A DNA stretch of 64,000 bases. Origin: Bacillus thermotolerans (lineage in GTDB: Bacteria; Bacillota; Bacilli; Bacillales; Domibacillaceae). Location: positions 17,197 to 81,196 of the forward strand of contig NZ_JWJE02000015.1 of the NCBI RefSeq assembly GCF_000812025.2, written 5' to 3'. The position numbers were made by a program, and so were the translations under genes. Within the stretch, counting starts at the first letter, position 1. Every line of letters begins with the position of its first letter. This document shows, in pieces, positions 44,200-53,099 of this stretch. The notes under the pieces were generated by a model. The model was not told the origin of the DNA. It saw nothing but the letters and a program-made list of their open reading frames with translations, and did no database searches.

Positions 44200-44460
44200 T
44201 TAAAAATAACCCTCCTCCATTGCTTTAGTCAGTGGTGAAAAGTCAGCACCATAGATTTCTTCATAAACCCATTCATAGCCTATTTGACCCCAATTCGGGA
44301 ATTGATCAGGTAACAATTTTATGAAAGTAGCTTCAACTTCTTTGAATTTCTTTTTCTTTTGGGTATTCGGATTATAGTGTTGAAAAACCCTATTAAATAA
44401 ATTAATATTCATAGCACTGTAAATCGTATAATTGGATCTACGCCAATATTCTGGACACAA
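44200..44460 (-). pseudogene. 3' remnant of an unrecognised gene truncated by the IS3 element
   Basis: The minus strand reads 86 residues whose first codons lie in the left end of the IS3-family element, so the original 5' part has been lost or displaced. The remainder is Asn-, Lys- and aromatic-rich (for example DQFPNWGQIGYEWVYEEIYG). No family recognised. No continuation was found on the far side of the insertion. Confidence 0.45.
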
Positions 44461-44646
44461 AATAGATGGTGGATTGGACAGAGCTCCATTTCATAAGAGT
44501 GGGTTGGTCTATGTCGCTTGACATGGAGCCTCTATGGGCATGGGTGTCTTGCGAAGGGCGAAAGGGTCAAACAATCCTTTCGCAGGCGGACGAGCCTAAC
44601 ATGCCCCCCTCCATGTAAAGCGCCGTGCTCAGACATGATGCAGTGA

Positions 44647-45501
44647 CTAAGCCGCCACCCGGATTTCATCTTCAACCTGTTGTGGGGTCTTATATTGAAG
44701 GCTGCCATGCATTCGCTTTCGATTATACCAGCCTTCAATGTATTGGAAGAGATGAATCTTTGCAGAGGCGTAATCCAGATAAGTTACGTGATGTATTTCT
44801 TCCTTCTTCAAAATAGCATGGAAGGATTCAATACAGGCGTTATCGTACGGGCAGCCCTTTCGACTGAATGATTGTCTGATCTTTTTTGACTCAGCCTCTT
44901 CCATGAAAGCCTCACTCGTATATTGGGAACCCAAGTCACTGTGCAGAATTAACTCCTCTGGTGGTAGCTGCGTGGCATAGGCGTTATCCAATGCTTTAAT
45001 CACCAGGTCTGTTGTCATTGTACAAGAAAAGGAATAGCCTACGATTTTCTTTGAATGCAGGTCCATCACAGAAGCAAGGTAGCACCAGCCATCCTTTAAT
45101 GTATGGATATACGTAATATCGGCCACCCATTTTTCATTGATGGTGGTCGTAGAAAAGTCCCTGGCCAGGATATTCTCGCGTTCGATAACTGTTTCTTTGC
45201 TTGGTGTTGGCCGATATTTTTTAATGACGATGGAACGGATGCCCTCTTTTTTCATCAGTCTCTGTACACGTTTCAGACTTACTCTATATCCTTCCGCACA
45301 GAGATATTGGTGAATTTTTGGGGCTCCATAACGCCCTTTGCTTTCTTCGTGGATCTCTTTGATCCTTTTTGTCAGCTCCTTGTTTTCCCGCTCACGCTTG
45401 GATTCGGTTTCTTGGAGTGTTAGGTAGTAGGAGCTTCGCGGCAATTCCAAGACTTCGCACATAGTTTGGATGGGATGTTGGTCTTTATGTTGATCAATCA
45501 C
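44647..45501 (-). CDS. IS3-family transposase OrfB
   Basis: 284 residues, retroviral-integrase-type DDE domain: Asp in WVADITYIHT, Asp in LHSDLGSQYTS and Glu in NACIESFHAILK. An N-terminal HTH_21-like part (GRYGAPKIHQYLCAEGYRVS) precedes it. The frame remains open upstream of the GTG at 45501 into orfA (REKVSQSAVAS), so OrfAB can arise by -1 frameshifting at the GCGAAAAGG at the end of orfA, as in IS150. Intact. Confidence 0.9.
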   Translation of the reverse strand: MIDQHKDQHPIQTMCEVLELPRSSYYLTLQETESKRERENKELTKRIKEIHEESKGRYGAPKIHQYLCAEGYRVSLKRVQRLMKKEGIRSIVIKKYRPTPSKETVIERENILARDFSTTTINEKWVADITYIHTLKDGWCYLASVMDLHSKKIVGYSFSCTMTTDLVIKALDNAYATQLPPEELILHSDLGSQYTSEAFMEEAESKKIRQSFSRKGCPYDNACIESFHAILKKEEIHHVTYLDYASAKIHLFQYIEGWYNRKRMHGSLQYKTPQQVEDEIRVAA

Positions 45502-45521
45502 GGAAGCTACTGCAGATTGGC

Positions 45522-45803
45522 TTACCTTTTCGCGAATATGGCCATAGCCTTTTTTAAGATTTCATTTTCTTCCTGCAGCCGGCGAAGCTCCTTTTGAATC
45601 TTGGTATAGTCATCCGCCGTTGCCACGGTTCCATCTTCAAATTTGACGGGAGAAAACTTTTTGACCCAATTATAAATGGAGACATCAGATACGCCATATT
45701 CGCTGGTTAATTGCTTGACTGGAGTGCCAGATTGATATAATTCCACAACCATCCTTTTGAAATCTTCATTAAATTTATTTTGGTTTTTATTATGGCCTTT
45801 CAT
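45522..45803 (-). CDS. IS3-family transposase OrfA
   Basis: About 93 residues with a helix-turn-helix (VKQLTSEYGVSDVSIYNWVKKF) and a C-terminal leucine-zipper-like helix (KIQKELRRLQEENEILKKAM). It recognises the terminal repeats and forms the N-terminal part of the fused OrfAB. The start at 45803 (MKGHNK) is likely; ATG at 45812 is also in frame. Confidence 0.88.
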   Translation of the reverse strand: MKGHNKNQNKFNEDFKRMVVELYQSGTPVKQLTSEYGVSDVSIYNWVKKFSPVKFEDGTVATADDYTKIQKELRRLQEENEILKKAMAIFAKR

Positions 45804-45938
45804 TGGACACACCTCTTCTTAATCTTATTCCTCAAAAATTATGAAACTAACTAGGATGTGTCCATGAAAATATACTAGCACCACATGTTTGGGGTGGGAA
45901 AAAGAAAAAAGACCATTATCTTGAACAAAACGTTTGGA

Positions 45939-46901
45939 TCATTTCCAGAAATATTTCATTTCTCTAAACCCTACATCCCAAAGCTTTTCATTCCCCTTAA
46001 CGATTATCGTAATCTTACTTGCACGTTCAAGTGGAATTTCAAACATTTGTGGAAACAATTCCGGATAATTCAGTTGCTCCGTTCCAGAGCCGGATAATAC
46101 CTCACGACCATCGACTAAAACTCGTATACTTCCATCACTATCCATTAAGTCCGGTATTCCATAATAAAATGAAAAAATAATCTCCTTCTTGGACGTATAA
46201 GTGTAGGTTTCACTTCCTTTGCCTTTGGCGCCAAATATATTATATCCAGGTTCGACGTTTTGACCGCTAACTTTAAAGCTGTACGGTTTTGTTCCCGCTG
46301 TTGTATGCCCGGAACTATTTTTCAGTTCATTTAAAGCTATAAAGGGACCCTCTGCTTTGGTGAACGTTTTCTCCACAATTCCGCAAATTGCTAATACCCC
46401 GATTAGAATAACAATACACGTGATACCGGTAATAGCCATATTTAGCCAAAAGTTTTTTGTTCGATACCCTAGTTTGTACGCTCCGAATCCGATGCTTGCG
46501 CCTAGAGAGTTTTGAATGGCATCGTTAATATCAAAGCTTCCGAGCAAAGTTAGTGCCTGTATGGTTTCGATCACGAGAATAGACAGGAAGAACAATGAAA
46601 AGAAACGAATAAACTTCACACGGAATAACAATGGAATCAATATGCCGAATGGAATAAAGGCTGCCACATTTCCTAGATCTACGAAATCCATCAGAGTAGG
46701 ATGCAGAAAATCAGAAATCTTTGGCAAATGGTAGAACTCAATCGGAAAAAAAATAAAGGTGACCCCAGTCGTGCTTGCAGATGCACCTATTCTGCCGAAA
46801 GCGAAAAAAATAAAATATAGTATCAAAATAGTATAAAGAATAGTTACGGTAAAAATAACTGTACTTTTTTGTGGCAATGTTATTTTGCCCTTGGCAGTCA
46901 T
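45939..46901 (-). CDS. VanZ-domain membrane protein with C-terminal extracytoplasmic domain
   Basis: About 320 residues. The N-terminal about 160 form a VanZ-like domain with four to five transmembrane helices, including LGNVAAFIPFGILIPLLF and a conserved acidic segment. Another helix near residue 165-185 leads to a C-terminal beta-rich part (about 195-320), possibly NPCBM-like, that would lie outside the membrane. VanZ proteins are linked with low-level teicoplanin resistance, but most have unknown function. AGGAGGTG lies 7 bases before the ATG at 46901. Confidence 0.72.
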   Translation of the reverse strand: MTAKGKITLPQKSTVIFTVTILYTILILYFIFFAFGRIGASASTTGVTFIFFPIEFYHLPKISDFLHPTLMDFVDLGNVAAFIPFGILIPLLFRVKFIRFFSLFFLSILVIETIQALTLLGSFDINDAIQNSLGASIGFGAYKLGYRTKNFWLNMAITGITCIVILIGVLAICGIVEKTFTKAEGPFIALNELKNSSGHTTAGTKPYSFKVSGQNVEPGYNIFGAKGKGSETYTYTSKKEIIFSFYYGIPDLMDSDGSIRVLVDGREVLSGSGTEQLNYPELFPQMFEIPLERASKITIIVKGNEKLWDVGFREMKYFWK

Positions 46902-47410
46902 ATAAAAACACCTCCTGAAACAGTGTATCAAAAGTCATGTTTAAAATACATGATTTACTATAACCGTTACAGATATCAATGGAACCTAAAAAAGATGACC
47001 CCTATTCAATACAGAGATCACCTTCTTAAGTCTGCCTAGCTTTTTTATGATTGTCCTTTACAAAGGGTACAGTTTAAAGAAGGAATGGCTCCTTTTTTGT
47101 GGAAATAATCGCACCTCTGGTTGTCTATCCGCTTCGTGGACAGGATTATCCTCCACACCGACTAAATATTTTTATGGTCAATTCCACAAATTTATTGACA
47201 GACCTGTTTTAGGACCATTTTGCACAGTGGCAAATCGTGCAGGAGTGACCCTGCCACCTTTTCTAAAGAGTTGATTCATAAATGGTAATGAGGAGTATTT
47301 CATAGTACTGGAATCACTTTCTTCAAGTAGCTTGGCCTTATAAAAGTGTCTTTTACAAAGGGTACATTATAAATTTAAAGTCCTCTTTATAAATATATTT
47401 AGAATTTGAA
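46902..47410. repeat. Noncoding gap with a 15-base direct repeat
   Basis: 509 bases with no supportable gene. TTTACAAAGGGTACA occurs at 47057-47071 and 47352-47366 in the same orientation, 295 bases apart. Between them both strands show short open frames broken by stops, which look like an eroded gene or element. Confidence 0.4.
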
Positions 47411-48325
47411 TCAAACGTTGTTCTTATGCCATTCTTCTCGATTTAATTCTCCGTTTATTGCGGCTGCGGATACAGCTCCTGAAGCAGCTGCAACAATAGA
47501 TTGGTGCAAGTGTGTAGTTGCATCCCCAGCTGCATAAACACCAGGTACACTTGTTTTTCCAAACTCATCGACTTCAATTATTCCAGTATCCAACATCCGG
47601 CAACCAAGTGCGACAGGTAATTCCGATCCAAGTACCAATTCTGCCTTGAAGAAAATTCCTGTGCATGGAATTTCTGTTCCATCCTCAAGCTTAACATGCC
47701 TTACCATGCCTTGATTTGATTGGATGGAATGAATTGGTGAATGAAATAACGGGATATTATGCGCACGCAATTCTTCACGTTCTGCTTCACTCAATTCATT
47801 GGGACCATTTGTACAAACTACAAACTGCTTTGTCCACCCGTAAAGCAATGGGACAAAATGCATTAGCGCTGCTCCTCTGTTTATGACAACTAATTGCTGA
47901 TCTCTTAGTTCCCAGCCATCACAATACGGGCATACAAATGCGCTCTTACCATAGACCTCCGCCAACCCTGGTATGCCAAAATCGCGATCCTTCATTCCGA
48001 TAGCAAACAACAGTTTTCTAGTGGCTATCTTCAACCCTGAAGCAGTTTCCAACAAAAATTGACCATCTTCACCTTCTATCAACTCGATAGTATCTTCCAA
48101 ATGTGAAACTGACGGATAAGTGTGAAGCTGCGATTTAGCAATATTTCTAAATTCATGTGGGCTAATGCCATCACGTGTTAAAAAGGCATGAGCCTCTCTA
48201 GTCACTGCATTACGCGGTTGCCCCTCATCGATAATCAACGTCTTCTTCCTAGCACGTCCTAGTATAAGTCCAGCGCTTAAACCAGCAGGACCTCCTCCAA
48301 TAATAACAACATCAACTTCCTTCAT
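47411..48325 (-). CDS. Thioredoxin-reductase-like FAD/NAD(P) oxidoreductase
   Basis: About 304 residues. N-terminal FAD motif VVIIGGGPAGLSAGL (about 5-19), redox-active pair in FVCPYCDGWE (about 128-137), an NAD(P) region that lacks the usual GxGxxA (VVINRGAALMHF), and the C-terminal FAD motif GVYAAGDAT. TrxB normally has CATC, so this is the CPYC subgroup of thioredoxin reductase-like proteins rather than housekeeping TrxB. ATG at 48325 with AAGGGAG 6 bases upstream. Located between the IS copies near an Rrf2 regulator that may control it. Confidence 0.82.
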   Translation of the reverse strand: MKEVDVVIIGGGPAGLSAGLILGRARKKTLIIDEGQPRNAVTREAHAFLTRDGISPHEFRNIAKSQLHTYPSVSHLEDTIELIEGEDGQFLLETASGLKIATRKLLFAIGMKDRDFGIPGLAEVYGKSAFVCPYCDGWELRDQQLVVINRGAALMHFVPLLYGWTKQFVVCTNGPNELSEAEREELRAHNIPLFHSPIHSIQSNQGMVRHVKLEDGTEIPCTGIFFKAELVLGSELPVALGCRMLDTGIIEVDEFGKTSVPGVYAAGDATTHLHQSIVAAASGAVSAAAINGELNREEWHKNNV

Positions 48326-48849
48326 GATTAACTCCCTTCCTCTTATTAGTTTAACTTTCCAAATATGTATACGCCCAATAATTACTCTGTACATCTCATA
48401 TGTAGTTAAGACCTAACCAGTACTACTGAAATACTGTATTCTCACTCTGCTACGATGTTACATGTTGGCATCACCTCCTTACATAAGAACTTATCCACTA
48501 GCTCATTCGACTTTTAAATAATTTGCACATCTTTGAAACATCATCGATAGGCGCTGATTTTACTCTGTATATAGATTTTTCAGTCATAAATCCCTAGTAA
48601 AATTCGATGACAGTCAGCGAAATGAATATGCAGACTACGTACAGAAACTCTTCCTTAACTTTCGATCTCTTTCCTATAATCTTCCGGGGACATCGTTTCA
48701 CAATACCGGATTAAAAATCGCTGTATCTTGAATCAACTTATACGGTCCTTTTATACATGTTCATTTTTGGATTCTCCTAATTTTTTATTATAATTTCATT
48801 AAAGACTATAGAGACACTTATTATCTATAATTGGTTGAAAGAATATGTG
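48326..48849. other. Leader and gap between the oxidoreductase and Rrf2 genes
   Basis: 524 bases without a gene. On the minus strand, about 130 bases before the oxidoreductase start, AAGGAGGTGAT (48470-48480), a full complement of the 16S anti-Shine-Dalgarno sequence, stands 6 bases before ATG (48461-48463), which is followed at once by TAA (48458-48460). This looks like a start-stop element or a stabilising ribosome binding site. The rest is AT-rich with no clear structure. Confidence 0.45.
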
Positions 48850-49251
48850 CTAGAAAACGATGTTCATTTCCCGCACAAGATCGGACATTTTTTTATTTCT
48901 CAAATGCTCTTCCATTTTTTCCTCTGCTTCCAATACTACTCTTTGAATCGGACAATCTGGTCCGTGATCGAAACTACAATCAAACAAAGAGGCAGATCCC
49001 TCAATCGCATGAATAATGTCAAGAAACGAAATATCCTCCCAATTTCGTTTCAGTCTGTATCCACCATTCACTCCTGTTATGGATTCAATCATACCAGCCT
49101 TTACTAGCTTGGTCAGTATCTTGGACAGATAAGTTGGTGACACCTTTTGCTTCTCAGCAAGCAGCTGAACGCCCACAGGTTTATCCGGAGTCGCTGCAGT
49201 AAGAAAAAGCATCGTATGTAGAGCATAATCTGTAGCCTTTGAAAACTTCAT
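48850..49251 (-). CDS. Rrf2-family transcriptional regulator
   Basis: 133 residues beginning MKFSKATDYALHTMLFL, a winged helix with VQLLAEKQKVSPTYLSKIL as recognition region. Two Cys residues (in LFDCSF and GPDCPI) are retained in the region where IscR and NsrR carry cluster ligands; only two are present, so a redox switch or an incomplete cluster site is possible. The thioredoxin-reductase-like gene downstream on the same strand is a possible target. Confidence 0.85.
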   Translation of the reverse strand: MKFSKATDYALHTMLFLTAATPDKPVGVQLLAEKQKVSPTYLSKILTKLVKAGMIESITGVNGGYRLKRNWEDISFLDIIHAIEGSASLFDCSFDHGPDCPIQRVVLEAEEKMEEHLRNKKMSDLVREMNIVF

Positions 49252-49560
49252 TCATCATCACCCTAATTAAGGATTTTATTTATCTATAATAACTTGAATG
49301 TTGTTAAACTCCAAGTATAATGCATGGGCTATTATATTATAGCAGCTAGTCGAACTTCTTGAAAATGCTCTAATCGTGACTATAAAACCCCATTTCTCTC
49401 GTTATGAATGGTAATGCTTCTCTTATATATTATTATGTAGACACATTACTACGATATTGTCAATCTATGCCCCCAACTTAATATAACAGCTTATAACCTA
49501 TCCTTCTTTCTAATAATAGCTTGTAGAAAAATTCTTTTAGTTCTTTTTTATAATTATTTA
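49252..49560. other. Gap before the second ISL3 copy
   Basis: 309 bases, AT-rich, no gene found. It does not encode the missing N-terminal part of the integrase that resumes to the right of the IS. TATCTATAAT occurs at 49281-49290 and a similar TTATCTATAATT at 48821-48832, on either side of the Rrf2 gene, possibly operator-like but not tested. Confidence 0.4.
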
Positions 49561-51045
49561 GTCTCATTACCATATTCTGTGATGTTCACACAATTCCGGC
49601 AATAAGTTAGCGAGATTGATACTCAATCTAGAGTAGCTCCTTTGTCAGCTTGCAGACCACTAAGTGGGTAGAATGGAAGTGGTCAAGCGCTTTCCTTGAC
49701 GGCTTCCATTCTAGCCACTACAATGCGGAAAGCTGATGAAGGGCATGGTTAAGCAACCTGATTTTTATAAGTTTTACCTGTACATTCCAAAAATACACGT
49801 AGTCGAAATCTTTCAAGGTTTCTGAAGCCAAAAGCACGTCTTTTGATGTTCTTAATCTTATGGTTTGTACCTTCAATCCGGCCATTCGTAAAAGGTGTAA
49901 GAAAATATTGTAAAATTTGTGCCTTCCAATTTTCTATCGTCTTGGCAACTTGATGAAATGAAGGAAATGGGCTGCTCCATGCGAGTTGAATCCATTCTTC
50001 TAAGAGTGAATCAGCTGTATCATAGTCATTCACTTGGTATATTTCTCTAAAGAGTTCTTTTAGAAAATAGGCATATGACAATTCTGAATGCTCTTTGAGC
50101 ATCTCGTTTAATTGTTGTTTTTCATTAGCCGTTAACTTTTCAGGACCTTTCAAGAGTTTAAACCGTCCCTTTTTTAGTCCAGGAGTTTTCTTTCTAACTT
50201 GGTCAAGTGCATGTGTCACCTTTTGCACCACATGATATTTATCAATGACGATACAGGCCTCTGGGAATATAGATTTAACAGCTTTATGGAAGGGATCCGA
50301 CATATCCATAACAACGGTATGAACGCATTTATCAGACAGAATCTTCTTGGCAAGTAAGATCTGAGTTGAACTATAACTCCGTTGATGTTCCATACCAAGC
50401 ACACTCCCGGATTGGGTATCCATAAGAACTGTTTCATATCGGTGACCCTTTCGGACAGCGATCTCATCAAGGCTAAGGATTAATTCATTGTTTTCTAAAA
50501 CACTTTCAAGAGTTTCTAAATGCTCCTTCTCTTTTTCTTTAGCAACGGAATAAAATATTCTTTCAACGGTTGTATAAGGTATTTTTTCCTTTCGACTCAC
50601 TTCTTGGATAGTAGAGCCAATGCACATTTCGTACAGATATTCTCTGTACCGATTGGTCTGATGCTTATTAGGACTGATAGATTCAAATGTTTGTGAAAAT
50701 ACCTCATTACAGTTGTGACAACGGTATCTATACACTCTGACAAATAAGAAAAGGGGCTTACCTAATACGGACAAGTCACGAACCTTTCTTGTCCGCCAGT
50801 CATGGACATGACTAGAAAAAAAACCGCAGTAAGAACAGCGATCTTCTGTAGTATTTTTCTCAACATGTAACAAATTGCAATCTTCAAGAAACACTTGTTT
50901 AACAACTTCAAATTCTGGCAAATCTAGTGATACGGAAAACACTTTAGAACCTCCTGTTATGTTAAGTGACGCTAACATTATTGCCAGGAATTCGTGAGTG
51001 TTTTCCTTATTTTTTGGGTTAAATCACAAAATGTGGTGATGAATC
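49561..51045 (-). mobile_element. ISL3-family insertion sequence, copy 2
   Basis: Second copy, offset by 12,066 bases from copy 1, in the same orientation, with no difference seen in the compared lines and an identical transposase. No target duplication is visible (left flank ATTATTTA, right flank TTTTTTAA). Its right end directly adjoins the truncated integrase, so the insertion or a later deletion removed the integrase start. Confidence 0.9.
49749..50942 (-). CDS. ISL3-family transposase, copy 2
   Basis: Identical in sequence to the transposase at 37683-38876, including the GTG start at 50942 with AGGAGG 7 bases upstream, the zinc-ribbon Cys pairs and the DDE residues. The frame is intact. 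Confidence 0.92.
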   Translation of the reverse strand: MFSVSLDLPEFEVVKQVFLEDCNLLHVEKNTTEDRCSYCGFFSSHVHDWRTRKVRDLSVLGKPLFLFVRVYRYRCHNCNEVFSQTFESISPNKHQTNRYREYLYEMCIGSTIQEVSRKEKIPYTTVERIFYSVAKEKEKEHLETLESVLENNELILSLDEIAVRKGHRYETVLMDTQSGSVLGMEHQRSYSSTQILLAKKILSDKCVHTVVMDMSDPFHKAVKSIFPEACIVIDKYHVVQKVTHALDQVRKKTPGLKKGRFKLLKGPEKLTANEKQQLNEMLKEHSELSYAYFLKELFREIYQVNDYDTADSLLEEWIQLAWSSPFPSFHQVAKTIENWKAQILQYFLTPFTNGRIEGTNHKIKNIKRRAFGFRNLERFRLRVFLECTGKTYKNQVA

Positions 51046-51957
51046 TTTTTTAATAACTTAATCACAACAGAAATTACCCCGATTCATGTTCAAAAATGGC
51101 AATTAGCGTTATCTAAAAAGAAGTATCGTTCTTCTTATATTAGAAATGTTCAAGGGTTGTTTTCTATGGCAATGGATCGAGCTGTTGTTTTAGGGTTAGC
51201 TGAAAATAATCCATCAAAAATTGTAGGTAATGTGAAGAAAACAAAGACAAAAATAGACTTTTGGACAAAAGAGGAATTTGAAAAAGTCATCTCTCTTTTC
51301 TATAAAGAAGATTATTATCAACATTTTTTATTTATTTCATTGTGGTTTTTATTTATGACAGGCATGCGAATTGGAGAAGCCACTGCGGTTCAATGGGAAG
51401 ATATTGACTTTGACAAAGGTCTGTTATATATCGATAAAACACTTTACTATAAGAATTTGGATAATTATTCTTTTGTAGAACCAAAAACAAAGGCTAGTGT
51501 TCGTCATATTGCATTAGATGGAGATACATTAACGTTACTCCGCGAATGGAAGGACGTGCAGCAATCTGTCGTTCAAACCAATTTTGTAATGAGCTATAAT
51601 GGTATCCCCACACAAAAGCATACGTTAGCGAATGCCATTACACGTTTTTCAAAAAAAGCTGGGGTTCATCGAATTAGATTACATGCTTTAAGACATTCTC
51701 ACGCTTCTTTGCTTATTAGTATGGGCGAAAACCCATTAATCATTAAAGACCGCCTAGGGCATGAAGATATTGAAACGACACTTGGCACCTACGGACATTT
51801 GTATCCAAACAGTAACTTTGAAGTAGCCTATAAATTAGAAGGTATTATGTCTTACCAAACAGCAACAGAAAATGAAGATACTTCACCCAAGAATCAATTC
51901 ACTGCTCGTTACCTACGTAAAGGTTTAAAAACAAATAATGCAATAACAATGCAATGA
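51046..51957 (+). pseudogene. Tyrosine recombinase (phage/ICE integrase) lacking its N-terminus
   Basis: The reading frame enters from the end of the ISL3 copy (an in-frame TGA lies at 51040) and contains the second half of the core-binding domain and the whole catalytic domain: Arg in TGMRIGEA, HALRHSH with the His-x-x-Arg box, LGHEDIETTLGTYGHL with the catalytic Tyr. About 300 residues remain of roughly 380. A possible internal TTG start at 51157 would give 266 residues. The missing arm-binding domain makes integration activity unlikely. It probably once moved the island on its left. Confidence 0.85.
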
Positions 51958-51968
51958 AAATAGAGTAA

Positions 51969-52006
51969 AGAGCCGAAACCCTTGTAAACAAAGGGGTTTC
52001 AGCTCT
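51969..52006. terminator. Bidirectional terminator between integrase remnant and CDF gene
   Basis: AGAGCCGAAACCC pairs with GGGTTTCAGCTCT with one mismatch. It is placed between the convergent stops of the integrase remnant and the CDF transporter. Confidence 0.75.
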
Positions 52007-52013
52007 CCTTCTA

Positions 52014-52895
52014 CTACTCCCACTCTGTGGTCCCAGGCTCGATATGAATATTTGCTTCTTGGACATTATAATTCTCTAGTAAAAGGTCTTCGATACCTTC
52101 TGTAATGAAATGGCTGTCGATTACATTTAAATAAGGGTGAACGGTAATAGTTACATCAACCAGTACAAAGTTGCCATGCATGCGAGCTTTCACACTGCGC
52201 ACCTGCTGTACCTCGGGAATCTTTGCAATCGCCTCGTGCATTTCTTCGAGTAATTCCTCGTCAAAGCCATCCGTTAAGGCATGCGTTGCTTGTGTGAAAA
52301 TATCCCATGCCGTTTTAATGATGATGAGACCAACAATCAGAGCGGTCAGAAGGTCCAGCCATCCTAGACCAAATTGCGAGCCGGTAATGCCAACAAAGGC
52401 ACCTACGCTGACCAGCGCATCGGAACGGTTATCCTGGGCGGCAGCAATAATAGACTGGCTTTTGATCCGTCTGCCTAGACGGAGATTATACCGGTAAACT
52501 ATATACATAACGCCGGCACTGAACAAGGCCGTCCAGGCTGTCAGCATATGAGGTGTTTCTTCAGCTGAGGAAAAGAAGGACTGGACAGCTTCCAGGAGAA
52601 CCTGCAGACCTACCGCAAACATAATAAAAGAAGCAATCAATGAAGCGATCGTTTCAGCGCGGAAGTGGCCGTACTGATGATCCTTGTCAGGCGGCTTCCG
52701 AGCAATCTTCAACCCAATCAATATAGCAACAGACGCTAATATATCTGTAAAGTTATTCAGCCCGTCCGCCTGCAAGGCCTTTGAGTGGCCAATGTAGCCG
52801 ACTGTAATCTTTAAAAAAGCAAGGAAAATATAAGCAGCAATGCTTAGCCATGCACCCTTTTCTCCTTGTTGCAGTGTTTCGTATTGTTCGTCCAT
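52014..52895 (-). CDS. CDF-family cation exporter, probably Mn2+ efflux (MneP/MneS/MntE type)
   Basis: About 293 residues with six transmembrane helices and a cytoplasmic C-terminal domain. The metal site in helix 2 reads N-x3-D (in GLNNFTD) and in helix 5 D-x3-D (DNRSD). The N-x3-D/D-x3-D pattern marks manganese-exporting CDFs, whereas FieF/ZitB-type zinc or iron exporters have Asp or His at the first position. ATG at 52895; the open frame extends further upstream without a ribosome binding site. A possible MntR site lies about 80 bases upstream. Confidence 0.82.
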   Translation of the reverse strand: MDEQYETLQQGEKGAWLSIAAYIFLAFLKITVGYIGHSKALQADGLNNFTDILASVAILIGLKIARKPPDKDHQYGHFRAETIASLIASFIMFAVGLQVLLEAVQSFFSSAEETPHMLTAWTALFSAGVMYIVYRYNLRLGRRIKSQSIIAAAQDNRSDALVSVGAFVGITGSQFGLGWLDLLTALIVGLIIIKTAWDIFTQATHALTDGFDEELLEEMHEAIAKIPEVQQVRSVKARMHGNFVLVDVTITVHPYLNVIDSHFITEGIEDLLLENYNVQEANIHIEPGTTEWE

Positions 52896-52974
52896 GCTTA
52901 CGGCACCGCCTATCACGTTTTTTACATAATTTAAGCATATCAGTAAGAATTTGAGTAAGTCCAGAGCAACAGGA

Positions 52975-52987
52975 TTGCCATGGGCAA
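52975..52987. promoter_or_regulatory. Possible MntR-type operator upstream of the CDF gene
   Basis: TTGCC-ATG-GGCAA is a palindrome with A on both sides. It resembles MntR operators (core TTTGCC...GGCAAA). MntR activates manganese efflux genes in B. subtilis. It lies 80 bases before the CDF start on the minus strand. Confidence 0.4.
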
Positions 52988-53020
52988 ACATTCATGTAGT
53001 TAGAAAACTAAAAGGATAAA

Positions 53021-53032
53021 TGTGTTAACACA
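53021..53032. promoter_or_regulatory. Palindrome upstream of the rbs promoter
   Basis: TGTGTTAACACA is a perfect 12-base palindrome, 27 bases before the -35 box of the rbs promoter. It may be a second operator for a LacI-family protein; it lacks a CG core. Confidence 0.35.
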
Positions 53033-53058
53033 AATTGAATTTATGCCTCAAAATATGA

Positions 53059-53087
53059 TTGAAATTGCCGTTTTTGTGTGTTATATT
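53059..53087 (+). promoter_or_regulatory. SigA promoter of the ribose operon
   Basis: TTGAAA, 17 bases, TATATT. The expected start is near 53094, directly before the operator at 53100-53113, and the first gene starts at 53130. Confidence 0.75.
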
Positions 53088-53099
53088 GTGAGGGATTTA

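Larger units (their letters stand above)
44452..45864 (-). mobile_element. IS3-family (IS150-like) insertion sequence
   Basis: About 1413 bp from TGGACACAAAATAG at the left to a right end reading TGGACACATCCTAG on the other strand, which gives terminal inverted repeats with TG...CA ends. It holds orfA and orfB in the usual overlapping arrangement. The immediate flanks (TTC and TGA) are not a clear target duplication. Confidence 0.85.

Noticed and set aside
47047..47274. A 75-codon open frame on the plus strand
   Set aside because: No family resemblance, no ribosome binding site, and it crosses one of the direct repeats; more likely chance.
37495..51045. A clean composite transposon with outer target duplications
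   Set aside because: The sequence left of copy 1 (AAATAATG) and right of copy 2 (TTTTTTAA) does not match, so simple transposition of the whole unit is not supported.
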